From NCBI GenBank assembly GCA_039592335.1, contig JBDHBX010000014.1, forward strand, positions 62,001 to 126,000: a DNA stretch of 64,000 nucleotides, read 5' to 3'. This DNA is from WVYX01 sp039592335. GTDB taxonomy: Bacteria > Gemmatimonadota > Gemmatimonadetes > Gemmatimonadales > GWC2-71-9. The translations under genes and the position numbers were made by a program. Of this stretch, positions 43,368 to 52,919 are shown piece after piece. The notes beneath the pieces are model-generated. The model saw only the letters and a program-made list of their open reading frames with translations. It made no database searches and was not told the DNA's origin. Each line of letters begins with the position of its first letter. Within the stretch, counting starts at the first letter, position 1.

Positions 43368-45299
43368 GTGCACCGTGCGAACGGCATCTTGCTCATCACC
43401 CTCGTCGCGCTCGCCCAGGGTTGCACCGCCGAGGGCGCGAGCCAACAGACCCGGTCCTTCTCGCACGTCGGGGTGATCGAGGGATTCTACGGCCCACCCT
43501 GGTCCCATCAGGATCGCCTCGACGTGATCCGCTTCATGGGAGACGTGGGCCTCACGACGTACTACTACGCCCCCAAGGACGACCCCTACCACCGGCAGCG
43601 ATGGCGCGAGCCCTACCCCGCTGATCGCTGGGCCGAGCTCGGGGAGTTGGTCGACACGGCGCGGGCGCGCGGCGTCAGGTTCGTGTACGCCATTAGTCCG
43701 GGAGGCAGCATGGTGTACGCGGACACCGGAGACTACGGCACGCTGCTCGAGAAGCTCGTCGGTATCGAGTCGCTCGGCGTAGAGGACTTCGCGCTCTTCC
43801 TGGATGACGTTCCGCCGACACTGGAGCATGAAGCCGATCGGGCGGCGTACGAGACCCTGGCGGATGCCCACGCAGACCTCACCAACCGGCTCCACCAAGA
43901 CCTGCGGACGACGGGGGCTTCCCTCACCCTCACGCCCACGACTTACACCAACGCCTGGGGTGACCGCGAGTATCTGCGACACCTCGGCCAGCAGACGGCA
44001 CGTGAGGTGCCGTTCTTCTGGACGGGGGTCGACGTGGCGGCGCCGGAGATCACCGCCCTTCAGGCTCGCGACTGGGGTTCCCTGATCGGCCGGCCGCCGC
44101 TGGTGTGGGACAACTACCCGGTGAACGACTTCGCGCGGTGGCGCCCGTTTCTCGGCCCCATCCGGCATCGCGCCTCCGATCTCCCGTCGCAGGCCACCGG
44201 CATTCTCTCCAATCCGATGAACGAGGCCCACGCCTCGATGATCACGCTCGCCACGCTCGCGGCCTACGCCAAAGACCCGGCGGGGTACGACCCCGACGCC
44301 GCGCTGCCCCGGGCGCTGGAGCGCCTGTACGGTTCCGGCGCCTCCCGGTTGCTGGCTCCCTTCCTCGCTGTCTGGAGCGACTACGCGGACGACCAGAACC
44401 TGTTCGAGCCACTGTTCATCCCGGGTGCGCCGATCGACGTGACGGCAATGGAGCGCGCGCTCGCACGACTCGAGGTGGCCCTGGTGCGCCTGGATTCGAC
44501 CGCAGCGACGAGCCCACCCCTGGGCGCCTTGCGCGACGACCTGGCACCGTTCGTACGCCGCACGGCCGCACGCCTGGCCGAGCTATCGAGCGACGCCAAC
44601 TACGAGCGCCGCGACGGCACGCTGGAGTTCCGCCGGGAGCTGGAGCGCTACCAGACCGACCCCACTCGACCGACCCTCGTCGATGGCGCGCTCGATGAGT
44701 GGGCCGACGCGACGTGGCACGACCTGCGCTCCGGTGGACGCTCCAGCGGGGCGACGCCTCGTGTCGCGTTCCGTCACGACGGCGGGCACCTGATGCTCGC
44801 ACTGCAGGTTCCTCTCCGAGCAATGCAGGTCCACGAGGGGGCGCGCGTGGGGACGGGTGATCACGTCGCCCTGGTGCTCCAGAACGACTCCGTGCAGCGG
44901 CGGCGCCTCACACCCGACGACCTCCTCCTCTTCGTGGCGCCGCCGACGGAACGGCGGCGGCCGACCGTCCACCTCTACTCACTCCCGGTGGATGGGTTCA
45001 TGGCCAAGTACCTGGCAGACAACGGGGGCTTCACCTTCTCGGAGTTCCTGCTCTCGACGCTGGCGACCCCGCCAACGGGGTGGGGCGCAGGAGTCGCTCA
45101 AGGGGTGCGCTGGGGTGCCCGGCCGACCTTGAGCGGATACGATGTGGAGCTCGCGCTGCCACTCCAGGGACGCGACCGGTTGCGCCTGAGCCTCTCGGTC
45201 GTCGCCACCAGAAGCGGGCGACGCGTGGTGTCCGCCCTGGCGCGCCGGATCTACCCGGCGAACCCGGCGACATTCAGCGAGATCGTTGTGCAGCGGTAG
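43368..45299 (+). CDS. GH84 beta-N-acetylhexosaminidase lipoprotein with CBM9-like C-terminus
   Basis: A 643-residue glycoside hydrolase. The N-terminus has a lipobox (ALAQGC, about residue 20), so it is probably anchored to the outer or inner membrane. The GH84 domain opens with GVIEGFYGPPWSHQDRLD and carries the catalytic Asp pair in FLDDVPPT (about 146-147), with WTGVDVAAPEI and WDNYPVND later. It would release N-acetylglucosamine from glycans or act as an O-GlcNAcase. From about residue 435 on, VDGALDEWADATWHDL resembles a family 9 carbohydrate-binding domain. GTG start with GGGAGG seven bases upstream. Confidence 0.85.
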   Translation: MHRANGILLITLVALAQGCTAEGASQQTRSFSHVGVIEGFYGPPWSHQDRLDVIRFMGDVGLTTYYYAPKDDPYHRQRWREPYPADRWAELGELVDTARARGVRFVYAISPGGSMVYADTGDYGTLLEKLVGIESLGVEDFALFLDDVPPTLEHEADRAAYETLADAHADLTNRLHQDLRTTGASLTLTPTTYTNAWGDREYLRHLGQQTAREVPFFWTGVDVAAPEITALQARDWGSLIGRPPLVWDNYPVNDFARWRPFLGPIRHRASDLPSQATGILSNPMNEAHASMITLATLAAYAKDPAGYDPDAALPRALERLYGSGASRLLAPFLAVWSDYADDQNLFEPLFIPGAPIDVTAMERALARLEVALVRLDSTAATSPPLGALRDDLAPFVRRTAARLAELSSDANYERRDGTLEFRRELERYQTDPTRPTLVDGALDEWADATWHDLRSGGRSSGATPRVAFRHDGGHLMLALQVPLRAMQVHEGARVGTGDHVALVLQNDSVQRRRLTPDDLLLFVAPPTERRRPTVHLYSLPVDGFMAKYLADNGGFTFSEFLLSTLATPPTGWGAGVAQGVRWGARPTLSGYDVELALPLQGRDRLRLSLSVVATRSGRRVVSALARRIYPANPATFSEIVVQR

Positions 45300-45312
45300 C
45301 GCCCAAGGCGCG

Positions 45313-48066
45313 TCAGGCAGGCTTCTCGTCCAGCACCTCGCGCACTCGCAGGAAGAGATCGGTCAGCGTCCACGGCTTGTGCAGGAAGGGTACGTCCCGC
45401 AAGAAACCTGAGCCGGCCCGGACGTCCTGCGCGGAATAGCCGCTGGTGAAGAGAATCCGGGGATCCTTGCCCCGCTCCTTGAGGGCCTCGTAGAACTGCC
45501 GGCCACCCAAGCGCGGCATGACCAGGTCGGAGAGGATGAGGTCGATCTCGCGCTCGCGCCGGCGGAAGACCTCGAGCGCCTCCTCTCCATCCGCGGCCAG
45601 CAAGACGGAGTACCCCTGTCCCTCCAACGCCCGCTTCGTGGCGCGGCGAATCCCCCCCTCGTCCTCCACCAGGAGAATCGTCTCTCGACCACGCATCTCG
45701 TCCGCGGCCGGCCCGGCAGTGACGCCGGTCTCCGGCTGGGCGGTCACCGCCGGGAAGTACGCGTTCACCGTCGTGCCCTCGCCGGCTTCACTGTACACGT
45801 GCACATAGCCGCCGTGTTGCTTCATCAGCCCGTAGATCATGGCCATCCCGAGACCGGTTCCCTCGCCCGGGGGCTTGGTCGTGAAGAAGGGCTCGAACAC
45901 GCGCTCCCTGGTCTCCTCGTCCATCCCCGTTCCGGTGTCGGTACAGGTGAGGCAGATGTACTCGCCCGCATCCACCCAGGGATGCGTGGCGCGGTATCCC
46001 TCGTCCAGCCACGTGCGCGACGTCTCAATGCGCAGGATGCCCCCGTCGGGCATCGCGTCGCGTGAGTTGGTGGCGAGGTTGAGCACGATCTGCTCGATGG
46101 CACCAGGATCGGCATTCGCCACGGCGTCCGGCTCGGCGGCAATCAACTGGATATCGATGCTCTCCGGTACGACGCGGCGAAGCATGCCGGAGAGGTCCTG
46201 CAGCAGATGGGTGAGATCGGTCGGGTGCAGCTCGAGCCGCTCACGCCGACTGAAGCCGAGGAGCTTGCGGATCAGTGTGGTGCCCCGACGGGCCGCCCCC
46301 TGGATGTCCTGCAGGTCGGCTCGCACCTGCGCCAGCTCTCGTGGCACGGAACTCGCCACCAGATCGGCGTTCGCGAGAATCACCGTGAGGACGTTGTTGA
46401 AGTCGTGGGCGATGCCGCCGGTCAGCTGGCCGATGGCCTCCATCTTCTGAGCCTGTCGCAGCTGGGCTTCGAGCACGCGACGCTCGGTCACGTCCTCGGC
46501 GATCATCTGGTAGCCCTCAAAGCTGCCGCCCACCCCGTGTGCCGGACGGCCGCTGAGCCGTACCGTCAGTCGCCGACCGTCCTTGCGGCGCCAGTCGACC
46601 TCCACATCGTCGATCGGCTCACTGCTCCGGAGGCGCTCCAGCAGGACCCGACATTCCTCTGGGTCCGCGCACAGCTCTTCGTGCACACTCAGGCCGAGCA
46701 GCTCACGCTCCGTCGAGTATCCCAGCATGTCCACCAGCGCCGGATTGACCGACAGCAACTTCCCGTCCAGGCCCGACAGGTAGATCCCGTACGGGGCATG
46801 ATCCACCAGCGCCCGGTAGACCGCCTCCGACAACCGCAGCTCGTCCTCGACTCGGCGGCGCTCGGTGATGTTGATCGCCGTGCCCACGATGCACTGCTTG
46901 CCGCCCACCGATGTGCGCAGCGCGGTGAACACGTACGGAATCCGGCTCCCATCCTTGCCGATGAGATGGGCCTCGACGGTGGCGTAGCCGGCGGCGAAGA
47001 CCTCCCGCAAGCTCCGCTCGACGTTCTCCCGATCGGCTTCGGGGAAGAAGTCCATGGGGCTCATGCCCATGAGCTCCTCTTCGGTGTAGCCCGTGAACTT
47101 GAGCAAGTTGTTGTTCCACCGGAGGAGTCGACCCTCGTCGTCCATCAGGTAGAAGATCCCCGGCAGGCTGTCGATGGTGATGTCGGAGAACTCCTTCTCC
47201 CGGAGGAGAGTCTCCTCCGCCCGCTTGCGCTCGGTGATGTCCTCCACCATGGCGTGCCACCCCGACCGTCCCTCGATCGTGATGGGCGTGAGGCTGAGGA
47301 GCGCGTCGTAGGCGGTGCCGTCCTGGCGCTTGAACCGCACCTCCTCACGGCGCACGAACCCCTGCTTGCGCACCAGCTCGAGCACCCGTGCCCGCTCCTC
47401 GGGGTCGGCATAGAGATGGGCCACGTTGCCGAGCTCCTGGATCTCCTCCCGCCTCCAGCCGCCCGGGTCCAGGATGCTCTGATTGAACGCCAGGAGGTTG
47501 CCGTGCGCATCGGCCACGCCGAGCCCGATGGGCGCGTTCTCGAACAGCGTGCGATAGCGTTCCTCGCTCTCGCGCAGCGCCCGCTCGGCTCGCTTGGGCT
47601 CGCTGATGTCGCGATAAATGCCGTACACGGCCACCTGCCCCTGCCCCACCCGGATCGGCACGCCGAGGATCGAGACGTCCACCAGCGAGCCGTCCTTGTG
47701 CCGCCGCACCGTCTCCACCTCGACCCGTTCGCCCCGCGCGACCCGGCTGGTGTACCCCGACGCCTCGAGCTGCATGTCGCCCGGGGCCACGAGCTGGTCG
47801 AGCGGTTGCCCAATCACTTCCTCACGGGTGTAGCCGAAGAGAGTGGTGAAGTACTCGTTGGCGCGGAGCACGATGCCGGCGTTGTCCAGCAGCACCACGG
47901 CCTCCGGCGCGGAGTGGAACAGCTCGTCGAGGAAGGCCTTCTCGCGCTGCAGGGCGCGCTCGGTCCGATCCCCGTCGCCCCCTGGACGTTCGAGCTGGGC
48001 GGCGCGCTCGCGCAGCTGCTCCAACTCCTCGATGAGCTGCGCCTTGGTCTTGCGCTGATCGCTCAT
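45313..48066 (-). CDS. Hybrid sensor histidine kinase with four PAS domains and a receiver domain
   Basis: A 917-residue soluble hybrid kinase. After an N-terminal coiled coil there are four PAS domains (about 45-165, 168-290, 290-415, 418-540), each ending in a PAC-like DI(S/T)E(P/R)(K/R) segment. HisKA has the phospho-acceptor His554 in GGIAHDFNNVLTVI; the ATPase has N box NLATNSRDAM and G boxes DTGTGMDE and GEGTGLGMA. A receiver domain ends the protein (LLVEDEGGIRR, Asp847 in LILSDLVMP, late Lys in LHKPW). No membrane segment is seen. It converges on the GH84 gene with 13 bases between stops. The signal is unknown. Confidence 0.92.
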   Translation of the reverse strand: MSDQRKTKAQLIEELEQLRERAAQLERPGGDGDRTERALQREKAFLDELFHSAPEAVVLLDNAGIVLRANEYFTTLFGYTREEVIGQPLDQLVAPGDMQLEASGYTSRVARGERVEVETVRRHKDGSLVDVSILGVPIRVGQGQVAVYGIYRDISEPKRAERALRESEERYRTLFENAPIGLGVADAHGNLLAFNQSILDPGGWRREEIQELGNVAHLYADPEERARVLELVRKQGFVRREEVRFKRQDGTAYDALLSLTPITIEGRSGWHAMVEDITERKRAEETLLREKEFSDITIDSLPGIFYLMDDEGRLLRWNNNLLKFTGYTEEELMGMSPMDFFPEADRENVERSLREVFAAGYATVEAHLIGKDGSRIPYVFTALRTSVGGKQCIVGTAINITERRRVEDELRLSEAVYRALVDHAPYGIYLSGLDGKLLSVNPALVDMLGYSTERELLGLSVHEELCADPEECRVLLERLRSSEPIDDVEVDWRRKDGRRLTVRLSGRPAHGVGGSFEGYQMIAEDVTERRVLEAQLRQAQKMEAIGQLTGGIAHDFNNVLTVILANADLVASSVPRELAQVRADLQDIQGAARRGTTLIRKLLGFSRRERLELHPTDLTHLLQDLSGMLRRVVPESIDIQLIAAEPDAVANADPGAIEQIVLNLATNSRDAMPDGGILRIETSRTWLDEGYRATHPWVDAGEYICLTCTDTGTGMDEETRERVFEPFFTTKPPGEGTGLGMAMIYGLMKQHGGYVHVYSEAGEGTTVNAYFPAVTAQPETGVTAGPAADEMRGRETILLVEDEGGIRRATKRALEGQGYSVLLAADGEEALEVFRRREREIDLILSDLVMPRLGGRQFYEALKERGKDPRILFTSGYSAQDVRAGSGFLRDVPFLHKPWTLTDLFLRVREVLDEKPA

Positions 48067-48073
48067 CGTCCGG

Positions 48074-48895
48074 TCAATTCACCACCACACCGGCATACGC
48101 GACAACCTCCCGATCGTCACCCGTGACCCACCCACTGTGCCGGTAATCCACCACCTCGGCCCGCTCGGCGCCCAGGCGCCGTGCCGCTTCCAGCACCGTG
48201 GCCGAGGGCGCCCGGCCACACATCGTCACGCCCTCTCGGTGGCACACCGCCAGCAGCTCCTCACCGTCGAGGCGCTCCACCACGGCGAGCGCCTGCCGGT
48301 CCTTGCGCGCCGCTCGATCAGCCGACTCGTAGTGCGTCATGTCGGACGAGGCCACTAGCAGCACGTCACCGGGCCAGTCGGCGACGGTGGCGGCGAGCGC
48401 CTCGGCCAGCTCGCGACTCGGCTGCCAGCGATCCCATGCCAGCACGATCGGGGCGAGCTGTGCGTCGGGCGCCAGCACTCTCAGGAACGGGAGCTCCACC
48501 TCGATGGCATGCTCCCGCAGGTGCGCCGCCGGATCGTGGCGCAGCAGCGGGCAACGCGCTTCGACCTGTTCGAGGAAGTCGTGCGCAATCGGGACGGCGC
48601 CGAGCGGGGTCTCGAACGCGCCCACATTCCACGCACTGGCGCCGCCGGGGTTCTCGAACATGCCGGTGTGATTGGGCGCGATGATCACGACGACCTCCGG
48701 AATCGCCAACCGGGCCCAGACCTGGGCGGCGCAGCGTCCCGAGTACACGAGTCCGGCGTGGGGCGCGATGGCGCCACGCGCCGGCTGGGGCTCCGCGTCC
48801 ACTTCGGCCAGCATGTCTTGCACCAGCGACCGGAGCTCTGCAGCATCGGCAGGGTAGAACATGCCCGCGACGGCGGGCCGACGTGTCTCGACCAT
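48074..48895 (-). CDS. amrB: Memo-family protein, AmmeMemoRadiSam system protein B
   Basis: A 273-residue protein of the MEMO1/LigB fold. Metal-site histidines are in APHAGLVYSG and APNHTGMFENPGG, with SSDMTHYESADRA and the C-terminal GRAPSATVLEA region. In many bacteria it is encoded with an AMMECR1 domain protein and a radical SAM enzyme (systems A and C); neither is nearby. ATG 48895 is chosen with GAGG five bases upstream; a GTG at 48913 has a closer but badly spaced site. It lies seven bases before the hybrid kinase gene. Function remains unclear. Confidence 0.87.
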   Translation of the reverse strand: MVETRRPAVAGMFYPADAAELRSLVQDMLAEVDAEPQPARGAIAPHAGLVYSGRCAAQVWARLAIPEVVVIIAPNHTGMFENPGGASAWNVGAFETPLGAVPIAHDFLEQVEARCPLLRHDPAAHLREHAIEVELPFLRVLAPDAQLAPIVLAWDRWQPSRELAEALAATVADWPGDVLLVASSDMTHYESADRAARKDRQALAVVERLDGEELLAVCHREGVTMCGRAPSATVLEAARRLGAERAEVVDYRHSGWVTGDDREVVAYAGVVVN

Positions 48896-48963
48896 GATGA
48901 CCTCGCTCGTCACCGCCTCCCAATCATAATACGTCCTGCAGGGGGCGCCGAGGCCCGAGTCGG

Positions 48964-51795
48964 TCAGTTCATTGCTTCGGGGTAGAGGGTCACCAGCACG
49001 TAGTTGTCGGGCCGCAGGTAGCGCCGTGCCGCCTCCCGGACCCGGTCGACGCTCAGCGCCGCCACCAGGTCCTCGTACGCCAGGATCTCGCGGGCGTCGG
49101 TGCCGAATCGGTCGTGATTGAGCAGCATCTGCGTCCAGAACCCGTTCTCCCTGAGCGCCGTCTCCCTCGCCCGGCGCTGCATCTCCTGCACCTTCTCGAC
49201 CTCGACATCGGTGGGCCCGAGTGCCTTGAGGCTGTCGATCTGCTGGAAGACCACGCCCACTAGTTCCTCGACGCGCTCCGGATCCGACCCAAAGCTAATC
49301 TTGACCGAGAACTGCTCGCTGGGGCGCCGCGCACCGTTGCTGCTCACACCCACGCTGTAGGTGCCGCCCAGGTCCTCACGCAGCACCTCCCGCAGGCGGA
49401 TCTCCAGCACGCTGCCTAGTGCCCGCAACACGTACTGGTCGCGCCGGCCGTACTCCCACGTCCCGGTGAACGCCAGCACCGTCTGGCTGCGGGGCTCGAC
49501 ACCACGCTGCACCGTCTTGCGAATCACGCCCGACGGGTATCGCATCCCAACGTCCCGCCACGTCTCCACGCGTCCGATGGAGGGCAAGCCACCAAGGTAG
49601 GTCTCCACCAGCGGGCGCAGCGAATCCGGATCGAGATTCCCGACCAGCACGAAGGTGAAGTCGCTGGCGTCTGCGAAGCGGTCCCGATAGAACTCGACCG
49701 ACTTGTCGAGGTCCATCTCCTCATACAGCTCAACGGTGGCCGGCCGTCGCCGCGGATGGTGCTGCCACAGGGTCACGTCGACCGTATCGCGGAAGGTCCC
49801 CTCAGGGTCGGCAGCCCGGTTGCGGAGTCCCTCCGTGATCTGCTGCCGGAACGCGAGATACGCGTCGCGGTCCTTGCGAGGAGTCGTGAAGTAGAGGTAC
49901 ACGAGCTGGAACAGCGTCTCCACGTCCTGCGGGGAAGCGCTCCCCGACAGACCCTCGTACAGCGACGAGATGTACGGGCTCACCCCCACGGCCTTCCCCG
50001 CCAGCACCTTCTCCAGGTCGACCAGACTGAACTCGCCCACGCCGCCCCGCTGGATCACCCACGCTGCGGTCATTGCTGCGACGTGATCCGCATCCGGGGC
50101 CAGGGAGGTGCCGCCGGGGCTCCACGAGTCGAGCAGGATCTGATCGTCCTTGAAGTCGGTGGGCTTGAGGATCACCCGTACGCCGTTGGCAAGCTCCCAC
50201 ACGGTGACGTCCAGCTCTTCGATCGCCTCTTCCTGCATCACCGCCCCGCCTCGAGGCCGCTCCGACAGAAGTGGAGCATCCGCCACCTCATCCACGTAGG
50301 GCGCGATCTCCTTGACGGCGACCGCGGTGAACACCGCCTCCAGCGCGACCTCATCAGGCATCGCGAGCCCTTCCTTCTCGGGCCCGTTGACCAACACCAC
50401 CCGGTTACCGTCGGTGATCCACTGCCGGGCAAGCCGGTTCACCTCGTGCAACTCGACCGTCGGGACCAGCTCCTGCGTGAGTGCGTGTTCCACCGCGATG
50501 CCGGGAAAGGGCTCCCCTTCCAGGAAGGCTCGGGTGTACTCCGCGGCGTACGCCTCCGACTCGGTCTTGTCCCGCTCCGCGTACACCTGCTCCATCCCGC
50601 GGAGATAGTCCACCTTGATCCGGGTGAGCTCGGACGCGGTGAAGCCATGTTGGGCGACACGCGCGGCCTCGGTGAGCAACGCTTCGAGTCCGTCCGTGAC
50701 CCCGTCCTCCCGCACGCCGGCCACCAGCAGGTAGACCTCCTTGGACCGTACGATGCGCCCCTGCCCCGAGCCGGCACCGAGATAGGGAGCATCCGCCTGC
50801 TGGCTCAACTCGAACAGCCGCCGGTTGAGCATCGCGCTGTAGAGGATCTCGACGATGCTGCGCCGGTAGTCACCGACCGTTCCCTCCGACCGGACCGGCT
50901 GCTTGAAGTAGAGGGTCACCCGTGTGCCGGTCGCCTCCTCGTCCGTCGCCACTGAGAACAGCGGTTCGTCGTGGTCGGGCACCTCGGCCAGTCGTCGCGG
51001 TCGCACGGCGTCCGGAGCGCGCAGGCCACCGAAATGTTGTCGGATCAGCGACTCCACCGTCTCCGCATCGAAATCGCCCACCGCCACCACGGCCATCAGG
51101 TCGGGTCGGTACCAGTCGCTGTAGAACCGCTCGAGGGCCTCGTGCTCGAACGTCTCCAGGATCTCCGGCGTCCCGATTGGGAGCCGCTCCGCGTAGCGCG
51201 ATCCCTGGAACAGCACCGGGAACTGTTCATCCCGCATGCGGGCCGCAGCGCCGCGACCCAGGCGCCACTCCTCCAGCACGACGCCGCGCTCGAGCTCGAT
51301 CTCGGTGGAGTCGAACGTCTGGAGGTGCGCCCAGTCCTCCAGAACCTGAAAGGCCTGCCGCAGGATCGCCGCGCTGTCGGTAGGGACCGTGAGCATGTAC
51401 ACGGTCTCGTCGAAGCTCGTGTACGCATTCACGTCGGGACCGAACTGCATCCCGATGCTCTCCAGGTAGTCCACCAGCTCCTGCTTGGGATAGTGCTCCG
51501 TGCCGTTGAAGGCCATATGCTCGACGAAGTGGGCCAGGCCCAGCTGGTCGTCGTCCTCGAGCACCGAGCCCGCGTTCACGATCAGGCGCAGCTCCGCACG
51601 TTGCTCCGGACGCCGGTTCACACGAATGAAATAGCGCAGCCCGTTCTCCAGCCGCCCGACCGTGACGTCGGGATCGACGGGAAGTGTGTCCGAGACGTGG
51701 AAACGGCCGGCGGGCGCGTCCTGCGCCGGCGCCGACCGAGCAAGGGCGAGGCCAACGAAGGCCGCGCCCAGGAGAATGAATGCCCTGCGCGCCAT
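48964..51795 (-). CDS. Exported M16-family (insulinase/pitrilysin) zinc peptidase
   Basis: A 943-residue tandem-domain peptidase with a signal peptide ending SAPAQD. The inverted zinc motif HFVEH (His89, Glu92, His93) is in the first half, with the third ligand Glu near residue 169 (ELERGVVLEEWR). The second half lacks the motif, as in pitrilysin-type enzymes where it is structural. Length fits the pqqL/zinc protease subgroup. It would degrade peptides in the periplasm. It is followed on the same strand by amrB and preceded by the CBS-domain gene 26 bases away. Confidence 0.93.
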   Translation of the reverse strand: MARRAFILLGAAFVGLALARSAPAQDAPAGRFHVSDTLPVDPDVTVGRLENGLRYFIRVNRRPEQRAELRLIVNAGSVLEDDDQLGLAHFVEHMAFNGTEHYPKQELVDYLESIGMQFGPDVNAYTSFDETVYMLTVPTDSAAILRQAFQVLEDWAHLQTFDSTEIELERGVVLEEWRLGRGAAARMRDEQFPVLFQGSRYAERLPIGTPEILETFEHEALERFYSDWYRPDLMAVVAVGDFDAETVESLIRQHFGGLRAPDAVRPRRLAEVPDHDEPLFSVATDEEATGTRVTLYFKQPVRSEGTVGDYRRSIVEILYSAMLNRRLFELSQQADAPYLGAGSGQGRIVRSKEVYLLVAGVREDGVTDGLEALLTEAARVAQHGFTASELTRIKVDYLRGMEQVYAERDKTESEAYAAEYTRAFLEGEPFPGIAVEHALTQELVPTVELHEVNRLARQWITDGNRVVLVNGPEKEGLAMPDEVALEAVFTAVAVKEIAPYVDEVADAPLLSERPRGGAVMQEEAIEELDVTVWELANGVRVILKPTDFKDDQILLDSWSPGGTSLAPDADHVAAMTAAWVIQRGGVGEFSLVDLEKVLAGKAVGVSPYISSLYEGLSGSASPQDVETLFQLVYLYFTTPRKDRDAYLAFRQQITEGLRNRAADPEGTFRDTVDVTLWQHHPRRRPATVELYEEMDLDKSVEFYRDRFADASDFTFVLVGNLDPDSLRPLVETYLGGLPSIGRVETWRDVGMRYPSGVIRKTVQRGVEPRSQTVLAFTGTWEYGRRDQYVLRALGSVLEIRLREVLREDLGGTYSVGVSSNGARRPSEQFSVKISFGSDPERVEELVGVVFQQIDSLKALGPTDVEVEKVQEMQRRARETALRENGFWTQMLLNHDRFGTDAREILAYEDLVAALSVDRVREAARRYLRPDNYVLVTLYPEAMN

Positions 51796-51821
51796 GCTCG
51801 GGGTCCTGCTACGTGTTGCGG

Positions 51822-52259
51822 TCAGGAGCGAATATCGAACACGTAGCTGTTGAGGTATTGAATCGTGTCTTTCTGTTCCTGCACCTGGTGGGCGAGGAGG
51901 TCGCCGCTCGTGATCAATCCGCGGAGGCCGTCGTCATCCACGACCGGTAGATGGCGTACCCGCTTCTCCGTGAAGAGTGCCATGCACTCCTCCACCCGGG
52001 CCTCGGGCCGGCAGGTAATGACGGGAGACGTCATGACGTCGCTCAAGGTCACCGCGGCCGGGTCCTTCTGCTCGGCCACGACCCGCCGCAGCACGTCCCG
52101 CTCCGTGAAGATACCGACGACCGCGTCGCCCTCGGTCACCACCACACCGCCGATGCCGCGCTCGTTCATCAAACGAGCGGCACTCAGCGCCGAATCGCCG
52201 CCGACCATCGTGACGACTTCCCCGCCTTTCCGCCCCAAGATGTCCTGCACCGTGGCCAT
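51822..52259 (-). CDS. Protein with tandem CBS domains
   Basis: A 145-residue cytosolic protein made almost entirely of two CBS domains (about 5-60 and 75-130), each with a typical hydrophobic/GIGGVVVTE and LPVVDDDGLRGLIT strand pattern. CBS pairs bind adenine nucleotides and sense energy state. No effector domain is attached. GGAGGTGA lies five bases before the ATG, an excellent ribosome site, and a promoter with a perfect palindrome is visible just upstream. Confidence 0.9.
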   Translation of the reverse strand: MATVQDILGRKGGEVVTMVGGDSALSAARLMNERGIGGVVVTEGDAVVGIFTERDVLRRVVAEQKDPAAVTLSDVMTSPVITCRPEARVEECMALFTEKRVRHLPVVDDDGLRGLITSGDLLAHQVQEQKDTIQYLNSYVFDIRS

Positions 52260-52292
52260 GGGCTCACCTCCTCGGTTGGGGAATGTCCAACG

Positions 52293-52315
52293 ATTGTACG
52301 GGGTTCCCGCGGGAA
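52293..52315 (-). promoter_or_regulatory. Promoter region of the CBS gene with a perfect 12-bp palindrome
   Basis: On the minus strand a -10-like TACAAT (52298-52293) lies 34 bases before the start codon. Immediately upstream, in the spacer region, is TTCCCGCGGGAA (52304-52315), a perfect palindrome. A good -35 box is not visible, so the palindrome may be an activator or repressor site; no protein is assigned. Confidence 0.4.
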
Positions 52316-52449
52316 ATGCCAGCGGACCGCTCTCTCTTGCGTACCCCGGCTCGCCGCCCGGTGTTCATCCGGGCGCCGAAGGCGGCGCCGAGTTGTCGAG
52401 TTCGGGCCGGTGGTGAAGATTGGCGGTAACCCGCACCGCGCAGCCAGCC

Positions 52450-52818
52450 ATGACCGATCGAGAACGATCCACCAAAGCCGACCTACACACCCGGCCAACG
52501 CCCATGGCCGGCCTGGTGGACTACCAGGACGGCTCCATCGTGAGCCGCCGTATCCTCAAGCAGCAGGCAGGCGTCCTCACCGTCTTCGCGTTCGACCGGG
52601 GGCAGAGCCTCTCGGAGCACACCTCCCCGTTTGACGCCGTCGTCCACGTGATCGAGGGCGAGGCCGAGGTGTCGCTCTCCGGCACGCCCTTCCACCTCCG
52701 CGCGGGCGAGATGATCCTCATCCCTGGGAACGTCGCGCACGCCGTGACCGCCGTCGAGCGCTTCAAGATGGTGCTCACGCTGGTGATGAGCCGAGGGGCG
52801 CCGGGCCAGGCCGAGTAG
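52450..52818 (+). CDS. Small cupin-domain protein
   Basis: A 122-residue single cupin. Motif 1 is LSEHTSPFDAVVHVIEGEAEV with a His, and motif 2 is PGNVAHAVTA; the core covers about residues 45-110. Such proteins bind metal ions and sometimes small ligands. The start is uncertain: ATG 52450 is used, and TTG 52420 is an in-frame alternative; neither has a strong ribosome site. A short inverted repeat follows the stop. No function can be assigned. Confidence 0.8.
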   Translation: MTDRERSTKADLHTRPTPMAGLVDYQDGSIVSRRILKQQAGVLTVFAFDRGQSLSEHTSPFDAVVHVIEGEAEVSLSGTPFHLRAGEMILIPGNVAHAVTAVERFKMVLTLVMSRGAPGQAE

Positions 52819-52919
52819 CCGTAACCTGTTACAACCGCATCAGTTACGGTCACTCCCCACGGAATCGTGAAGGGGGTTTCATTTCAGGTTGGATACGGGT
52901 ATAGTCCCTGTCCGCAACC

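Noticed and set aside
46207..48126. 639-codon plus-strand frame opposite the hybrid kinase
   Set aside because: Shadow of the kinase coding strand; His/Val/Leu/Arg-rich and without any domain.
52870..52910. Full promoter for the His/Cys-rich gene
   Set aside because: TATAGT is a fair -10, but no convincing -35 is found at 16-18 bases, so I mention it only within the gene entry.
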